Assembly: GCA_964493015.1 (NCBI GenBank)
Contig: CAZBLU010000004.1
Span: 6,089-70,088 of the forward strand
Origin: Caldimicrobium sp964493015
GTDB taxonomy: Bacteria > Desulfobacterota > Thermodesulfobacteria > Thermodesulfobacteriales > Thermodesulfobacteriaceae
Reading direction: 5' to 3'
DNA length: 64,000 bases
Position 1 is the stretch's first letter; every line of letters starts with the position of its first letter. Below, one piece after another: positions 1 through 9,677 of this stretch. The notes under the pieces were generated by a model that saw only the letters and a list, made by a program, of their open reading frames with translations, was not told the DNA's origin and ran no database searches. The position numbers and the translations under genes were made by a program.

Positions 1-1
1 A

Positions 2-1981
2 GGTGAGCCTTTATATGCTGAATATGATTCCTTCTACTTTGCTCGCCTTGCTTTGGATCTAAAGGAAGGTCTTTTTAAAAGTGGAGAGATAGATAAATTT
101 AGGTTTTTTCCTGACAATTCTTCTGAGGCAAAGCTTAACGAGAAAGAAACCTTTGCTCCAAAATATTCCGTTTCTGGGCATTTAATTAGTTATCTATTTT
201 ATTGGCTATCCTTGCTTACAGGAATGTCTGTTTCTTGGCTTACCTATTACTTAATTCCCTTTATGGCTATATCTGTGGCCATACCTCTTTATTTTTACTT
301 TAATCATTTAAAATTACCTTTGGCAGGTATTCTTGGAGGTTTAATAACCGTATCAGCTCCCATGTATCTTGGGAGAACAGGTCTTATGCGCCTTGATCAC
401 GATGTGTTTAATCTCACCTTTCCTTTTCTTATTGCCTACTTCTTTTACAGGTTTTTCCAAAGTCACAACTTAAGGGGAAAATATCTATGGATAAGCCTGG
501 CAAGCCTTTCTTTGCTTCTTTATCAACTTTGGTATGCCCATGGTAACCTTAACTTTGTCTTGGTGCTCACCTTTTTTATTGCCTATCTTTGGGATCCAAT
601 TAAAAAGTTTATAATTAGCAAAAAGTTCTCCCTATCATTCACCAGAGAAGATTATATTTTTATGGCGATCCTTCTATTACCGCAGCTTTGGTATTTATAT
701 ACAGGTCCCTATTACCTATACCTTCAGGTAAAAACCTTGGTTTTTAATATTAAGAGCCCTACTGCTGCTGATATTCTTTTTAAAGACTTTCCTAATATCT
801 TTCAATCCATCTCGGAGTTACAAAAGCTTGAATTTTGGGAAGTCTTTGGGGCAGTTATTTATAACAGGATCCTCGGTCTTATCTCACTACTTGGTGCCTT
901 TTTACTTTTTCTCTTTAATTTTCGCTCCCTTATCTTTCTTTTTCCCTTCTTTGTGATAGGACTTTTGACCTTCTTTTCTGGAGCCCGTTTTGCCATGTAT
1001 TTAGCTCCTTTTTTGGGGTTAGGCTTAGGGTATCTTGTGCATTTTTCCTTTGAAAAACTTTTGCCCTACTTAGATCAATTTAAAGAACCCAAGAAGCAAA
1101 AACTCAGCACAGCTATAGTTGGTTTTCTTGTCTTTGCCACTGCTCTTATTTCCCAGAGGGAAGCCCTCTCCATGGTTAGCACACCAAAGATTACGGCACC
1201 TTTGGTGAGAGATATGGAGTGGCTAAAGGAGAAAACACCAAAGGAAGCAATTATCTGGACATGGTGGGACTATGGTTATGCCTTTCATCTCTATGCCAGA
1301 AGGGCAACTATCCATGACGGTGGCACGCAGGCAAGCCCTAAGACCTATCTTGTTGCCCGCTCTTTTGCTACCTCTGATCCTAAAGAGGCTTGGCTCATCA
1401 CTTCCTTTGTAAGTAATCAGGGGCTTACAGGTCTTGCTAAAATTTTGAAGAATGAAAACATAACTGCCAAAGAGGTTATGGAGAAAATAAGAACTGGCCA
1501 TTACTATCAGGAGATAAAGAGTCCCATATACTGGGTCTTTACCGAGGACCTTATTGCGAAATTTGGCTGGATCCATTTTTTTGGCTCCTACAACTTTGAT
1601 AAGAAAGAGGGAATTTTTGGTAAGATCATGGTGCCTGCCTGTAAAGTGCTTAATCCCCAGCTTTTACAATGTCCAGAACTCAACAATGCCCTCATTGATC
1701 TTAATCTGGGGCTTATCAGAGTGGAAAATCAGTCAGTGCCCATAAAGAATTTTTATATCCAGGAACCTAATCAACTGATAGAGAAGAATTTTTATCCACA
1801 GGGTTATACTGTGGCTATTGTAAGGGCAGGGAATCAAACTGGACTAATTCTTGCCGAGCCCCCCTCTGATGAAAGCCTCTTTTTTAAGATGTTTATCTTG
1901 AGAAAATATGACTCCCAGTATTTTGAATTAGTCTATGATAATTTTCCCCAGATGGTAGTTTATAGAGTAAAGGCTAAATAG
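2..1981 (+). CDS. STT3-family oligosaccharyltransferase, 5'-truncated by window edge
   Basis: Integral membrane glycosyltransferase that moves a lipid-linked oligosaccharide onto protein asparagines at the outer face of the inner membrane (family knowledge for STT3/PglB/AglB). The reading frame is open from base 2. The first visible residues include EYDSFYF, the acidic motif of the first external loop, so the TTG at base 53 is not the real start and some N-terminal residues lie outside the window. Many hydrophobic segments fill the first half. The diagnostic WWDYG motif is at bases 1262-1276, followed by the soluble C-terminal domain. The stop is 11 bases before the cupin gene. Family assignment is firm; which proteins it modifies is unknown. 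Flagellin and glycan-modification genes lie 38 kb away. Confidence 0.9.
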   Translation, partial: GEPLYAEYDSFYFARLALDLKEGLFKSGEIDKFRFFPDNSSEAKLNEKETFAPKYSVSGHLISYLFYWLSLLTGMSVSWLTYYLIPFMAISVAIPLYFYFNHLKLPLAGILGGLITVSAPMYLGRTGLMRLDHDVFNLTFPFLIAYFFYRFFQSHNLRGKYLWISLASLSLLLYQLWYAHGNLNFVLVLTFFIAYLWDPIKKFIISKKFSLSFTREDYIFMAILLLPQLWYLYTGPYYLYLQVKTLVFNIKSPTAADILFKDFPNIFQSISELQKLEFWEVFGAVIYNRILGLISLLGAFLLFLFNFRSLIFLFPFFVIGLLTFFSGARFAMYLAPFLGLGLGYLVHFSFEKLLPYLDQFKEPKKQKLSTAIVGFLVFATALISQREALSMVSTPKITAPLVRDMEWLKEKTPKEAIIWTWWDYGYAFHLYARRATIHDGGTQASPKTYLVARSFATSDPKEAWLITSFVSNQGLTGLAKILKNENITAKEVMEKIRTGHYYQEIKSPIYWVFTEDLIAKFGWIHFFGSYNFDKKEGIFGKIMVPACKVLNPQLLQCPELNNALIDLNLGLIRVENQSVPIKNFYIQEPNQLIEKNFYPQGYTVAIVRAGNQTGLILAEPPSDESLFFKMFILRKYDSQYFELVYDNFPQMVVYRVKAK

Positions 1982-1992
1982 GGGGTGTATCT

Positions 1993-2328
1993 ATGATAGT
2001 TAACCTTTCTCAGCTTGAGATGAAGCCTCATCCCAAGTTTGAGGGAGTAAAAATCGGCTTTATCGCCACTAAAGAGAATTATCCCCAACTTAGCATCACA
2101 ATCCTTGAAATTGCACCTTCTGTAGAAATACCTATACATGAACACAGTGAAGAGGTAGATTCTATTTTTGTCCTCTCAGGTGAAGGAGAGCTCTATTCAG
2201 GTGGAGAGTGGAGAAAGATTAAGGCCTTTGATGTGGTAGTCATCCCGCCAGGGGAAAGGCATGGAGTGAGAAATACAGGGGCTGTTCCTATGAAATGTTA
2301 TATTGTTCATGCCCCAGCTCTTTGGTAA
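1993..2328 (+). CDS. Small single-domain cupin protein
   Basis: A 111-residue protein made of one cupin barrel. The first metal-binding motif is visible as PIHEHSEEVDSIFVLSGEGE and the second as PPGERHGVRNTG, giving the usual His/Glu metal ligands. Cupins of this size bind a metal and act as small-molecule isomerases, dioxygenases or sensors, and the sequence alone does not say which. A GGGGGTG ribosome-binding site precedes the ATG. It lies just after the STT3 gene and just before argB (22 bases before the ATG at 2351), so all are probably co-transcribed. Substrate unknown. Confidence 0.8.
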   Translation: MIVNLSQLEMKPHPKFEGVKIGFIATKENYPQLSITILEIAPSVEIPIHEHSEEVDSIFVLSGEGELYSGGEWRKIKAFDVVVIPPGERHGVRNTGAVPMKCYIVHAPALW

Positions 2329-2350
2329 ATCATTTATTGAGGGTAAGGAT

Positions 2351-3247
2351 ATGGATATAGTAGAAAAGGCAAGAATTCTCATCTCTGCCTTACCCTATTT
2401 TCGCCATTTTTATGGAAAGATCGTGGTTATAAAATATGGTGGTCATGCCATGGTAGATGAGGCTCTCAAAGAGGCCTTTGCAAAAGATATTGTGCTTATG
2501 AAATATGTGGGGATAAAGCCTATTATTGTCCATGGGGGTGGGCCACAAATAAGTCAGGTTATGGAGAGGATGGGACTAAAGCCTGTCTTTGTAGAAGGAC
2601 AGCGTGTAACCGACGCAGAGACTATGAATGTAGTGGAGATGGTCCTTGTGGGGACGGTAAATAAAGAGATTGTAAGTCTTATCAACAAAGCTGGGGGGAA
2701 AGCAGTTGGTCTTTCTGGGAGAGATGGAGACCTCATTGAGGTTGAAAAGATGACCCTTTATAGATATACTGGAGAAGATAGACCCCCAGAGATAATTGAT
2801 ATCGGAAGGGTAGGTAAAGTAAGGCAGGTGAATCCTGAGGTGCTCTTCACCCTGATTGATAGGGATTTTATTCCAGTTATTGCCCCTGTAGGCGTAGGCC
2901 CAGAGGGAGAGGCTTACAATGTGAATGCCGATCTTGTGGCAGGTGCTATTGCTGGGAGTTTAAAGGCAGAGAAACTAATATATCTCACTGATGTGGAAGG
3001 AGTTAAAGATGCCCAGGGAAACCTTATTTCCACATTATATTTAAAGCAAGTGGAAGAGCTCTTAGAACAAGGTATTGCCAAAGGAGGTATGATACCAAAG
3101 CTCAAGAGTGCAAGAAAAGCTCTTCAAGCGGGAGTAAAAAAGGTGCATATCATCGATGGAAGAGTTCCCCACAGTGTGCTTATAGAACTCTTTACAGATG
3201 AAGGCTTGGGAACCCAAATTCTTCTACAGGAGGAAGTAGAAGTATGA
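2351..3247 (+). CDS. argB: Acetylglutamate kinase
   Basis: Phosphorylates N-acetyl-L-glutamate in the second step of arginine biosynthesis (cytoplasm). The sequence shows the amino-acid-kinase fold: IVIKYGGHAM near the N-terminus, IIVHGGGPQI, the NVNAD segment and LTDVEGV. I chose the ATG at 2351 (298 residues, starting MDIVEKARIL), since it matches the usual family start and follows an AGGAT/GAGGGTAA stretch. An upstream TTG-type start at 2303 would overlap the cupin gene and add residues the family lacks. Its stop overlaps the valS start in an ATGA, suggesting translational coupling. No other arg gene is nearby. Confidence 0.93.
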   Translation: MDIVEKARILISALPYFRHFYGKIVVIKYGGHAMVDEALKEAFAKDIVLMKYVGIKPIIVHGGGPQISQVMERMGLKPVFVEGQRVTDAETMNVVEMVLVGTVNKEIVSLINKAGGKAVGLSGRDGDLIEVEKMTLYRYTGEDRPPEIIDIGRVGKVRQVNPEVLFTLIDRDFIPVIAPVGVGPEGEAYNVNADLVAGAIAGSLKAEKLIYLTDVEGVKDAQGNLISTLYLKQVEELLEQGIAKGGMIPKLKSARKALQAGVKKVHIIDGRVPHSVLIELFTDEGLGTQILLQEEVEV

Positions 3248-5895
3248 AGATTCATCCTCTTGAGCCAAGCTATGATCCCAAGAAGGTAGAAGATAAATGG
3301 TATAAAATCTGGGAAGAAAAAAAGGTCTTTGAACCAACCTATGATCCTCAGAAACCAAAGTTTTCCATGGTCATTCCACCACCTAATGTTACTGGCTCTT
3401 TGCACATAGGGCATGCCCTAAATAACACTATTCAAGATGTGTTAGCCCGTTATAAGAGAATGGATGGCTATGATGTCCTTTGGATCCCTGGAACGGATCA
3501 TGCTGGTATTGCCACGCAAAATGTGGTAGAAAGAGAGCTTGCAAAGGAGGGTTTAACTCGACAGGCCCTGGGAAGGGAAAAGTTTTTGGAACGGGTTTGG
3601 CAATGGAAGGAGCAGTATGGTAATAGAATTATCAACCAACTTAAAAAGCTTGGAGCAAGCTGTAGTTGGAGCTATGAAAGATTTACCATGGATGAAGGTT
3701 TGTCACGGGCAGTAAAAGAGGTCTTCTGTAGGCTTTGGGAAGAGGGGTTGATTTATAGGGATGACTATATTATAAACTGGTGTCCTCGCTGCCACACAGC
3801 TCTTGCAGATTTAGAGGTTGAGTTTGAACCTAAGGAGAGTAAACTCTGGTATCTCAAGTATCCTTTAGAGGATGGCACGGGTTTTGTAGTGGTTGCTACC
3901 ACCAGGCCTGAAACTATGTTGGGAGATACAGCCGTTGCCGTCCATCCAGAAGACGAGAGATATAAGAGTTTTATAGGCAAGTTCTTGATACTTCCTTTAG
4001 TGAACCGAAAAATTCCCGTAATAGCTGACCCTGTGGTAGACCCCGAATTTGGAACTGGAGCAGTTAAGGTGACTCCTGCTCATGATTTTAATGACTTTGA
4101 GATAGCTAAAAGACATGGACTAAAGGCTATTAAGGTGATTGATGAATCTGGGAAGATGACTAAGGAGGCTGGCCCTTATCAAGGGCTTGATCGTTTTGAG
4201 GCAAGAAACAAAGTGCTTGAAGACTTGGCAAGTCAAAATTTGCTCCTAAAAGAAGAGCCCTATCAGGTAGTGTTGGGTCACTGTTATAGATGTGGAACAG
4301 TTATTGAACCTCTTCTTTCTAAACAATGGTTTGTAAAAATGAAACCTCTTGCTCAACCAGCTATAGCAGCGGTAGAATATGGTTTTATTGAGTTTTATCC
4401 TTCCTCTTGGAGAAACCTTTATTTTGATTGGATGAGGAAGATTAGAGATTGGTGCATCTCACGCCAAATCTGGTGGGGTCATAGGATCCCTGTTTGGTAT
4501 TGTGAGGTCTGTGGAGAGACCATTGTCTCGAGAGAAGATACTATAGAAAGGTGCCCAAAATGCGGAAGTGAAAACTTGAAGGCTGAAGTAGATGTCCTTG
4601 ACACCTGGTTTTCTTCAGCCCTTTGGCCCTTTTCCACTATGGGCTGGCCTGAGAAAACAGAAACCTTAAAGAATTTTTATCCTACTTCTGTCCTGGTAAC
4701 AAGCTTTGATATTATCTTTTTCTGGGTGGCAAGAATGATAATGATGGGGCTCCATTTTATGGGGGCTATTCCCTTTGAGAAGGTCTATATCCATGCCTTA
4801 GTTAGAGACGAAAAAGGCCAGAAAATGAGCAAGAGCAAGGGAAATGTGATAGATCCCTTGGAAATGATCGAAAAATATGGAACTGATGCTTTAAGATTCA
4901 CTCTAATAGCCCTTGCAGCTCAGGGTAGAGATATCAAGTTATCTACCTCAAGGATAGAAGGGTATAAACACTTTATAAATAAAATTTGGAACGCCGCTCG
5001 TTTTATTCTGATGAATATTGATAACCTTGAAGAGGGAGATCTTTCTCACATTTATAGTGATAATTTGCCGCTTTTTTCTAAATGGATATTGGCTAAACTT
5101 GATGAGACCATAAATAAGGTAAGGGAAAAGTTAGAGGCCTTTGAATTTGACCAAGCTGCTATGGCTATCTATCATTTTCTCTGGGATGATTTTTGCGATT
5201 GGTATATTGAAATCTCAAAGGTTTATATGAAAAGAGAGGAATGCAAAAGACCTACCCAGGCTGTTCTCTACTATATCCTTTCTCAATCTCTGAAGTTATT
5301 GCATCCCTTTATACCTTTCATCACTCAGGAGCTTTGGAGCTATTTACCCTTTAGAAAGGAAGAAATTTTGTTGAAAGAGGACTTTCCCAGACCTCAAAAT
5401 TTCACTCTCTCTGAGGAGGAGGATTTTTTATCCACTCTGATTCAGGAATTAATTATTTCTATTAGAAATATAAAGGCTGAATACAATCTCTCTTCACAAA
5501 AAAACATTCCTGTGTATTATAAAAATAATGAGGAAATTTTAAGAAAATTAGAGCCTGAAAAGGATGTGATTAAATTTTTAGCTCGACTTGAGGATATAAA
5601 ATTTGATTTTGACCATGAAAAGGAATTTGGTGAAATTGTGCATTTATTAAGTTCAGGGGAGCTATTCATGAATCTAAGTGGATTCATTGACTTTCAGAAA
5701 GAAAAGGAAAGACTCTTAAAAGAAAAGACAAGATTAGAAGAGAAATTAAGACAAAGTATAGCCAAGTTAAATAATCCCCAATTTTTAGAAAAGGCTCCTA
5801 CTGAAATTATTGAGAGAGAAAAGACCCAATATAGAGAACTACAGCAAAGAATTAATAAGATAGACTCACTGTTAAGGGGGATTGGATATGAATAA
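3244..5895 (+). CDS. valS: Valine-tRNA ligase
   Basis: Class Ia aminoacyl-tRNA synthetase charging tRNA-Val. At 883 residues it is full length. The class I motif HIGH is at residues 54-57 within PPNVTGSLHIGHALN, the KMSKS loop is at about residue 527 (GQKMSKSKGNVIDP), the editing domain lies between them with TTRPETMLGDTAVAV, and a zinc-type CPKCGSENL segment is present. The last 70 residues form the Lys/Glu-rich coiled coil typical of ValRS. It overlaps argB by 4 bases at its start and the PilZ gene by 8 bases at its end. Confidence 0.97.
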   Translation: MKIHPLEPSYDPKKVEDKWYKIWEEKKVFEPTYDPQKPKFSMVIPPPNVTGSLHIGHALNNTIQDVLARYKRMDGYDVLWIPGTDHAGIATQNVVERELAKEGLTRQALGREKFLERVWQWKEQYGNRIINQLKKLGASCSWSYERFTMDEGLSRAVKEVFCRLWEEGLIYRDDYIINWCPRCHTALADLEVEFEPKESKLWYLKYPLEDGTGFVVVATTRPETMLGDTAVAVHPEDERYKSFIGKFLILPLVNRKIPVIADPVVDPEFGTGAVKVTPAHDFNDFEIAKRHGLKAIKVIDESGKMTKEAGPYQGLDRFEARNKVLEDLASQNLLLKEEPYQVVLGHCYRCGTVIEPLLSKQWFVKMKPLAQPAIAAVEYGFIEFYPSSWRNLYFDWMRKIRDWCISRQIWWGHRIPVWYCEVCGETIVSREDTIERCPKCGSENLKAEVDVLDTWFSSALWPFSTMGWPEKTETLKNFYPTSVLVTSFDIIFFWVARMIMMGLHFMGAIPFEKVYIHALVRDEKGQKMSKSKGNVIDPLEMIEKYGTDALRFTLIALAAQGRDIKLSTSRIEGYKHFINKIWNAARFILMNIDNLEEGDLSHIYSDNLPLFSKWILAKLDETINKVREKLEAFEFDQAAMAIYHFLWDDFCDWYIEISKVYMKREECKRPTQAVLYYILSQSLKLLHPFIPFITQELWSYLPFRKEEILLKEDFPRPQNFTLSEEEDFLSTLIQELIISIRNIKAEYNLSSQKNIPVYYKNNEEILRKLEPEKDVIKFLARLEDIKFDFDHEKEFGEIVHLLSSGELFMNLSGFIDFQKEKERLLKEKTRLEEKLRQSIAKLNNPQFLEKAPTEIIEREKTQYRELQQRINKIDSLLRGIGYE

Positions 5896-6246
5896 AAGTG
5901 AAGGCCCTATGGAAAAACGTTTCCATACCAGATATCCCCTTAACTGTGAGTGTATCGTTGCCTTTGAAAGTGGGTTAAATTCTATGCTGATATTTTAGAT
6001 ATTAGCCTTGAAGGGGCTCAGTTAAGGGTAGATAGACCTATACCTCTTAAGTTAGGAGATATTCTGTATATAAATATAAAATGTACATATAAAATAAAAG
6101 TTAAGGCACAAGTTCGTTGGCTTTCTCAAGAGAAATATACTTATTGCGGCGTTAAATTTATTGAGTTATCTATGAAGGACCGTGAATCCCTTTCAAAGCT
6201 GATTTCTGAGATGGCTCTTTCTACCCTGTCTGATGCTTATCTTTAA
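5888..6246 (+). pseudogene. PilZ-domain protein with a -1 frameshift
   Basis: The ATG at 5888 lies inside the valS end. The first frame reads KRFHTRYPLNCECIVAFESG (an RxxxR motif) and then stops at 5996-5998. A second frame that picks up at about 5983 reads YADILDISLEGAQLR, with the D-x-S-x-x-G motif, and continues through a VRWLSQEKYTYCGVKF strand pair to a TAA at 6244-6246. The two halves join into one intact PilZ domain (the c-di-GMP receptor fold) if one base is restored near 5978-5982, for example an extra A in the TTAAATTC stretch. This is either a true loss-of-function mutation or a single-base assembly error. Its end overlaps the convergent smc stop by 4 bases. Confidence 0.8.
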
Positions 6247-9200
6247 TCTCTAAGTCTTATTTGAACCACTTTAGAAACGCCTTTTTCTTCCATGGTTACT
6301 CCGATTATATTATCAACTTCTTTTATAACATTAGGATTATGACTTATTAAAATTATCTGAGAATTTTCTTTTAATTTTTTAAGCAACTTAATGAATTTAA
6401 GAGAATTTTTTTCATCCAGAGGGGCATCAATTTCGTCAAGTATACAGAAGGGACCTGGTTTTGTAAGATAGAAGGCTATGAGAAGGGCGATAACGCAAAG
6501 GGCCTTTTCACCACCTGAAAGCATATTTAGATGCCTTATATTTTTATGAGGGAACTCAATTCTTAAATCAAGGCCAGCTCTTAGGGGATCTTCCTCTGTA
6601 AAATATAACTCGGCACTGCTGTTCTCAAAAATTAGAGGAAAGATCTTTTTTAGTTGGAGATTAACCTCGGCAAGAGTTGTGACCAGTTTATCAAGGGCCT
6701 TCGCCTTTAAATCTTCTAAAATTTTTAGAATTTCCTTTATTGTATTTTCAATATCCTCCTTTTGACTCTTTAATTTTTCATATCTTTCACTTATCATTTC
6801 AAATTCTTTAATACTTGCTAAGTTAACCTCTCCATATTTTTTAATTTCCTCTTTTAGAATATCTATTTTCTTTTCAAGACTATTTATGTCATAGTCCATA
6901 TCTTTTAAAGGAACTTGAAAGTGGTTTTCACCTATTAAATCTTTTAATTCTCTATCCAAACTTTCTAAAGTCAATTTGTTTTCAGTAAGTTTTATATCCA
7001 AATTATATATTTCCTTCTCAATCATAGTTAATCTTTTTTCTATTTCTTTTCTTTTATTGGTAATCTCTTTTCTTTCATCTAATTCAATCTCCAATGATCT
7101 TTCTAATTCTTCTATTTGTAATTGTATAATTTTTTTCGTCTCTTCATAAGCCTTTTTTTTATCTAAAAATTCTCTTAACTTGCTTTTTATATAATTTTTC
7201 TCCTCAATTAGTGCTTCACACTTAAATTGGGTTTCCCTTAAAAATTTATTAATTCTTTCAATTTCTTTTTGGATTTCATTTTTTCTATTTATAATTTGTC
7301 TTATTTCAGTTTTTAATTGAATAGTTTCCCTTTCAAAAATATTAATTTCCTGTAAAATAGAATTTCTTTTTTCTTCATAGGTCTTTAAAATATCTCTTAA
7401 TTCTAAAATTTTTCTATCTTTTTCCATCCTTATTTTTTCCAAATTTTTCATTTCTCTTTCTATCTCTTCAATTTCTCTTTGAAACTCATTGATTTTATTT
7501 CTTATCTTTGAAAGTTTATTCTCCAAATTTTTATTATTCTCATCTATCCTTATTATTTGCTTCTCGATCTTTGTCAAATTACTATTCAAGTTATTTAGCT
7601 CACGTTCTTTTCCCCTTATTAATTCTATTATTTCCTTAATTTTATTTGTCCTCTTTTGAATCTCCTTTTCAACTTCCTTTTCCTCATCACATAATCCCTT
7701 TAATCTTTCCTTCAAGATTTGTAAATCTTTTTCTATAATTTCCTTTTCTTTTCTTAGAGTAAAATATCCTTTTTTTTCTTTTTTAACATATAAAACAAAA
7801 CCCTGTGGTGTTTTAAGGAGATTCTTATCTAAAAAGAATTCAAATGTGCTTTCATCATTTCCTTCTTCTATCAACTTTTCTTTTATGTGAACTTTAGTAT
7901 TGAGCTTATTAAAATAATCCATTAAAAAGTATAAAGAATATCCTGTAAAGTTATAAATTTTTTCAATCTCCTCATAATTTTCTACTAAAACTGCCTTTAA
8001 AAAATCCCCATAATAATATTCCAAAATGTTTATTTCATCGATCGATAATTTTAAGTTTTCTCCAAGAGTTTTCATTTGATAGTCTCTTGGTATAGCTTTT
8101 TTTTCTTCTTCTAAAATAGAATTTATCAAGTTTATATTTTCTTCTTTATTTTTTATTTCTGTAATTATTTTGTTTATTTCCTCTTTTATTGTATTTTTTC
8201 TATTTTTAAGCTCTGATTCCTCACTTCTCAGATTCTCTAAAATCTTTTCATAGACTGCCTTATCTTCGCTTGTTTTTGTAAGAATTTTACATAAAAATTC
8301 CTTTTCCATATTTAAGTTTACGAGTGCTTTTTGAGAATTTTCCATCTCCCTCTTTATTAAGTCAAATTCCTTTTCCTGACTTTCCTTTTCTCTCCTCAAA
8401 AATTTTAGTTTTTCACTTAATTGTAGACATTTATTTTTTATCTCATCCTGTTTACTTTTATGTTCTTTATATTCTTTAAGAATTTTTTCATATTCAATAT
8501 ATATAGTTTCTAAAGTCTTTTTTCTTTCTTGAAGTTTAGTTTCTGTTTCTTTTTCCCTTTCAGTTAAGCTTAATAATATCTTTTCCTTTTTTTCCATTTC
8601 CTCTAAATATTTTTTCTTCTTTTCTTCCTCTGCTTCCATTCTAATCTTTTCTCTTTCAATTCTATTTAAATAATTACTTTCCTCTCTATATAATTCCTCT
8701 AACGTATGGATTATTTTACTGAGTTCATTGTTAATTTTCTCTCTTTCTTTTTTTAAATCTTTTACTTTTCTTTCCTTTATTATGATTTTATTCAAAACTT
8801 TTTTTTCTTTCTCTTCAATTTCATTTAATAAATTTTCTGCTTTTTGTTTTTCAATTAATTTTTCTTCTTTTAATCTATTTAATTCTAATCTCTTATTTTT
8901 TTCTCTTTCTATTAAAATGTTAACTCTTATTAAACTCAATTTCCTAAGCTCTTCCTTTATCGCGAGATACTTTTTAGCTTCCTCTGCTTGCCTTCTGAGA
9001 TGAAAATATTGATTTTCAACTTCCTTAATAACATCGTTTATACGTTGTAAATTTTGCTTAGCCAGAAATAAGTTTTTTTCGATCTCTTCTTCTGTAACCT
9101 TTAATTTTGAAATACCAGCCAGATCCTCAAGGTATCTTTTTCTCTCTTTGGAGGAAACTTCTAAAAATCTATTTACCTCCCCTTGGTCTATGATCCCATA

Positions 9201-9614
9201 ACTCTGAGGATTAACTCCCAGGTCTAAAAAGAGAAAATGTATATCCTTTAATCTACAGGGTTTATTATTGATATAAAATTCACCTTCACCATCTCTGTAG
9301 AATCGTCTTATAATATGTATTTCTTCAAAATCTTTATACTTTTCAAATACTGGGGGATCATGAGAAAGAACTAATTTTACTTCAGCAAAGTCTATTTTCT
9401 TATCACTATTTCCTGAGTAGATGAGATCAGCAATTTCTTTAATCCTCAATCTCTTAGTGCTTTGTTCTCCGAGGACCCACTTTATGGCATCAAGAATGTT
9501 ACTTTTGCCAGAACCATTTGGTCCTACAATGGCAGTAATACCCTTTGTAAAGGGTAGAATAACCTTGTAAGGAAAAGACTTAAACCCGTAGATCTCCAGC
9601 TTCTTAATATGCAA
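6243..9614 (-). CDS. smc: Chromosome segregation ATPase SMC
   Basis: Structural maintenance of chromosomes protein that entraps and compacts DNA as a dimer. Walker A GPNGSGKSN is at residues 31-39, the ABC signature LSGGEKAL and Walker B FCILDEIDAPLD are near the C-terminus, and two long Lys/Glu/Ile-rich coiled coils flank a central non-coil segment at about 500-620 (the hinge). Its length of 1123 is slightly short for bacterial SMC. The hinge lacks the usual glycine-rich motifs and is quite divergent. The coiled-coil region is visibly richer in A/T than neighbouring genes because of AAA/GAA codons. It lies 63 bases downstream of the KaiC-partner gene on the same strand. No scpA or scpB is seen nearby. 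Confidence 0.93.
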   Translation of the reverse strand: MHIKKLEIYGFKSFPYKVILPFTKGITAIVGPNGSGKSNILDAIKWVLGEQSTKRLRIKEIADLIYSGNSDKKIDFAEVKLVLSHDPPVFEKYKDFEEIHIIRRFYRDGEGEFYINNKPCRLKDIHFLFLDLGVNPQSYGIIDQGEVNRFLEVSSKERKRYLEDLAGISKLKVTEEEIEKNLFLAKQNLQRINDVIKEVENQYFHLRRQAEEAKKYLAIKEELRKLSLIRVNILIEREKNKRLELNRLKEEKLIEKQKAENLLNEIEEKEKKVLNKIIIKERKVKDLKKEREKINNELSKIIHTLEELYREESNYLNRIEREKIRMEAEEEKKKKYLEEMEKKEKILLSLTEREKETETKLQERKKTLETIYIEYEKILKEYKEHKSKQDEIKNKCLQLSEKLKFLRREKESQEKEFDLIKREMENSQKALVNLNMEKEFLCKILTKTSEDKAVYEKILENLRSEESELKNRKNTIKEEINKIITEIKNKEENINLINSILEEEKKAIPRDYQMKTLGENLKLSIDEINILEYYYGDFLKAVLVENYEEIEKIYNFTGYSLYFLMDYFNKLNTKVHIKEKLIEEGNDESTFEFFLDKNLLKTPQGFVLYVKKEKKGYFTLRKEKEIIEKDLQILKERLKGLCDEEKEVEKEIQKRTNKIKEIIELIRGKERELNNLNSNLTKIEKQIIRIDENNKNLENKLSKIRNKINEFQREIEEIEREMKNLEKIRMEKDRKILELRDILKTYEEKRNSILQEINIFERETIQLKTEIRQIINRKNEIQKEIERINKFLRETQFKCEALIEEKNYIKSKLREFLDKKKAYEETKKIIQLQIEELERSLEIELDERKEITNKRKEIEKRLTMIEKEIYNLDIKLTENKLTLESLDRELKDLIGENHFQVPLKDMDYDINSLEKKIDILKEEIKKYGEVNLASIKEFEMISERYEKLKSQKEDIENTIKEILKILEDLKAKALDKLVTTLAEVNLQLKKIFPLIFENSSAELYFTEEDPLRAGLDLRIEFPHKNIRHLNMLSGGEKALCVIALLIAFYLTKPGPFCILDEIDAPLDEKNSLKFIKLLKKLKENSQIILISHNPNVIKEVDNIIGVTMEEKGVSKVVQIRLRD

Positions 9615-9677
9615 GGCTATTTATAGGAGAGAGGTTTTCAAGCTAAATATACCAGAAAAGGTCAAAATTTGAAGGTA

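Noticed and set aside
1223..1576. 117-codon minus-strand frame inside the STT3 gene
   Set aside because: Overlaps the WWDYG-containing core of a real gene; no family features.
5970..6000. Programmed frameshift in the PilZ gene
   Set aside because: No slippery heptamer or downstream stem was seen; mutation or base error is simpler.
8728..9003. Plus-strand frame rich in Phe, Ser and Leu within smc
   Set aside because: Complement of the Lys/Glu coiled coil; low-complexity shadow.
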